DNA of 64,000 bases from Vibrio penaeicida (lineage in GTDB: Bacteria; Pseudomonadota; Gammaproteobacteria; Enterobacterales; Vibrionaceae). Position numbers and translations under genes: made by a program. Location of the stretch: NCBI RefSeq assembly GCF_030689305.1, contig NZ_JAUYVM010000017.1, positions 1 through 64,000 of the forward strand. The letters run 5' to 3'. Below are positions 62,468 to 64,000 of this stretch, one piece after another; the first letter of the stretch is position 1, and the number at the start of each line of letters is the position of its first letter. The notes under the pieces were generated by a model. That model had not been told where the DNA came from. It did not search any database and was given only the letters and a program-made list of their open reading frames with translations.

Positions 62468-63838
62468 CTAAATATGTGATGCTAGCCAACGGGACATAGC
62501 ACAAATCGTCAGTGCAGGGTTTGCAATGCCTAGCCTTGGGAACGCACCAGGACCAATGGCATACAGCCCAGGCATCGCGGCTAACTCAAGTTCCTCGGTT
62601 AATGCGTTAACGCCTTTTCCTGCCAGCGGGTGGCAAGCACTTTCATGTTCGTAAGCGCCATAAGGAAAGGTGAACCGAGTAAAGACATTGGTTTGAGAAG
62701 TGGTATCTAAACTATTGAGCGCAATGTCGAATTCATCTTGAATGGATGAATCAGCAAAAGATTTGAAGTGTTTGCCTTGTTTTTCATCTTCAGTAGGGGA
62801 TAAAGCACGCAGATCTACATTCAGCTTTTCGCGAGCAAATTCCACTAATCTATTAGCAACTTTGTTGTAGTTATCGATATCACACTCAGAATGGTGAGCG
62901 TCGATCGCAAGCTCTGCTTTGCCACCACTGACTTGACAGCGCAGCTGGCTCAACGGCGAATCTTCTGGATTTTGTTCTACTACCGCCATCAGCAATAACA
63001 ACCTGTCGCCATCAGGCGTTCTAGGTCGCTCAACCACAAAAATATTGGCATTCAGGTCGTGGTGCTTACTGTAGCCATGCCACAGCATTTCGTGTCTGTA
63101 GGTACCTATTTCGGTTCCTTCTTTCACTTTGACCGCAATACCCAAACAGTAATGATCCGTCAGTTCAGACGTAAAGCTTTGCCCAAGCGAGCTAGCGATT
63201 ATGGCGGTGTTCACCATCGCAGAAGCAGCCAGCACACACTTTGAGAACCCTGTCTGATTCACGGTTTTACCGCTGGTGTCTGTTAGGTAAAATTGACCAT
63301 TTGATTTTGCCACCTTTGCAATTTTAGCCCGCTCGATGGTAATTACACCGTCTCGGATAAAGCTCTCTAGAGAGTGCATTGGGCTGTAGGAAGTGAATCG
63401 GCCATCTTCCATAAATCGTGCGGCCTGAGGCACATGTGTTAAGAAATCCGCAACTGGGTTGGAAGGTGTCATCTCAGGGAATTGAGAAGAAAAGCCTTGG
63501 GTTAACTCTGGATATAGGCCATTCTTTCCCGCCAAGATCTGTTGCCAGCTCTTAGGCCATGAGGCAAGTGCAGCCTCTTCAAGAGGTAACATAACTCCGT
63601 GGTAGCAAAGCGACCGTCCACCAAGCCGCTCACTGATTCCCCCTTGTCCCCAATGGTTGTTGGCCGTCCAAGGTCTTAATTTTTCATCACCCATTAGTAC
63701 TCTGGTATCGAAATGCACGTGTTCTTGACGAAGGCTTGGACCCGCTTCATAAATATGTACACGCTTTCCACTTACTGCGGCATAGAGGGCAAACTCTAAC
63801 CCCGATAAGCCACCACCTACTACACATAGGTTACTCAT
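62468..63838 (-). CDS. FAD-dependent GMC-like oxidoreductase
   Basis: 456 aa. N-terminal FAD motif VVGGGLSGLEFALYAAVSG and ending acid (YEAG). C-terminal GMC-type segment with HESACHPLAGKGVNA and FPRLGIANPALTICAMSRW. The central region (about 150-380) is not recognisable as a known GMC subgroup. Likely oxidises a polyol, sugar or cyclitol hydroxyl to a ketone, giving the aminotransferase its substrate. Preceded by a partial membrane-protein gene 20 bases upstream, so probably one operon. Confidence 0.8.
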   Translation of the reverse strand: MSNLCVVGGGLSGLEFALYAAVSGKRVHIYEAGPSLRQEHVHFDTRVLMGDEKLRPWTANNHWGQGGISERLGGRSLCYHGVMLPLEEAALASWPKSWQQILAGKNGLYPELTQGFSSQFPEMTPSNPVADFLTHVPQAARFMEDGRFTSYSPMHSLESFIRDGVITIERAKIAKVAKSNGQFYLTDTSGKTVNQTGFSKCVLAASAMVNTAIIASSLGQSFTSELTDHYCLGIAVKVKEGTEIGTYRHEMLWHGYSKHHDLNANIFVVERPRTPDGDRLLLLMAVVEQNPEDSPLSQLRCQVSGGKAELAIDAHHSECDIDNYNKVANRLVEFAREKLNVDLRALSPTEDEKQGKHFKSFADSSIQDEFDIALNSLDTTSQTNVFTRFTFPYGAYEHESACHPLAGKGVNALTEELELAAMPGLYAIGPGAFPRLGIANPALTICAMSRWLASHI

Positions 63839-63858
63839 ACTTTCTCCTTGTATTATTT

Positions 63859-64000
63859 TTATTGGTGTTTCTTTCTGTCAATGAAATACAGTACGAGCAA
63901 GCCAACCAGTCCAACGATGGACGATAACCAAATAGCCCCTTTGGTCTCGAAGTAATACATACCCACGAAATAGACCACAGAGGACACTGACGAAGAAATA
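63859..64000 (-). CDS. Small membrane protein, C-terminal part (cut by the window edge)
   Basis: 47 codons are visible, running off the right edge. The translation ends ...GMYYFETKGAIWLSSIVG..YFIDRKKHQ with two hydrophobic segments separated by a short loop and a basic cytoplasmic tail. Family not recognised. It lies 20 bases before the oxidoreductase, with AAGGAG just before that gene's ATG. Confidence 0.7.
   Translation of the reverse strand, partial: ISSSVSSVVYFVGMYYFETKGAIWLSSIVGLVGLLVLYFIDRKKHQ

Overview
The window is chromosomal DNA of a gammaproteobacterium, almost certainly a Vibrio. Evidence for this is a complete eps (type II secretion) operon followed by nudE and cysQ, an unusually long RyhB-type RNA beside polA, Spot 42 RNA between polA and engB, and E. 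coli-like gene blocks (sthA-fabR-yijD-trmA-btuB-murI-rrn, plsB-lexA-dinF, bioH-comF-nfuA, hslR-hslO-pckA, yihY-dtd-yiiD, rmuC-ubiE-ubiJ-ubiB-tatABC, maoP-hdfR). It is mostly core genome. The species cannot be fixed from the sequence.

Layout. Positions 1-340 are the promoter and leader of an rRNA operon that runs off the left edge on the minus strand. 0.5-8.6 kb holds a membrane-anchored RRM protein, murI, a PP-loop ATPase, btuB with a cobalamin riboswitch, trmA, yijD, fabR and sthA. 8.7-14.6 kb is the SOS/phospholipid block: dinF, a methyltransferase behind a Fur-like promoter, lexA with two SOS boxes, a 268-bp MITE-like element, and plsB. 14.6-20.6 kb holds a hypothetical gene, bioH, comF, nfuA, a chitin-binding trypsin-like protease, cysQ and nudE. 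20.8-32.3 kb is epsC-N. 32.5-35.8 kb is hslR, hslO and pckA. 35.9-46 kb is a run of housekeeping genes (AsmA-like, yiiD, dtd, yihY, a DUF2959 lipoprotein, hemN, DUF2489, yihI, a methyltransferase, cytochrome c4, engB). 45.9-50.5 kb is RNA-rich: a probable short sRNA, Spot 42, polA with upstream DnaA boxes, and RyhB. 50.5-58.6 kb holds hemB, tatD, tatABC and the ubiquinone genes ubiB, ubiJ and ubiE, plus rmuC. 58.7-61.1 kb holds an EamA transporter, maoP and hdfR. From 61.2 kb to the right edge lies the start of an accessory cluster: a DegT-type sugar/cyclitol aminotransferase, a GMC-like FAD oxidoreductase and a truncated small membrane protein.

How the parts fit. The Eps machine probably exports the neighbouring protease. 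Iron control shows at two Fur-like promoters (RyhB and the methyltransferase upstream of dinF), B12 control at btuB, and SOS control at lexA. Less expected features are short tandem repeats (7-21 bp units) sitting on gene boundaries at five places, an intrinsic terminator between tatB and tatC, a hairpin gap between epsG and epsF, and the oxidoreductase/aminotransferase pair at the right edge, which is the best candidate for an undescribed pathway.
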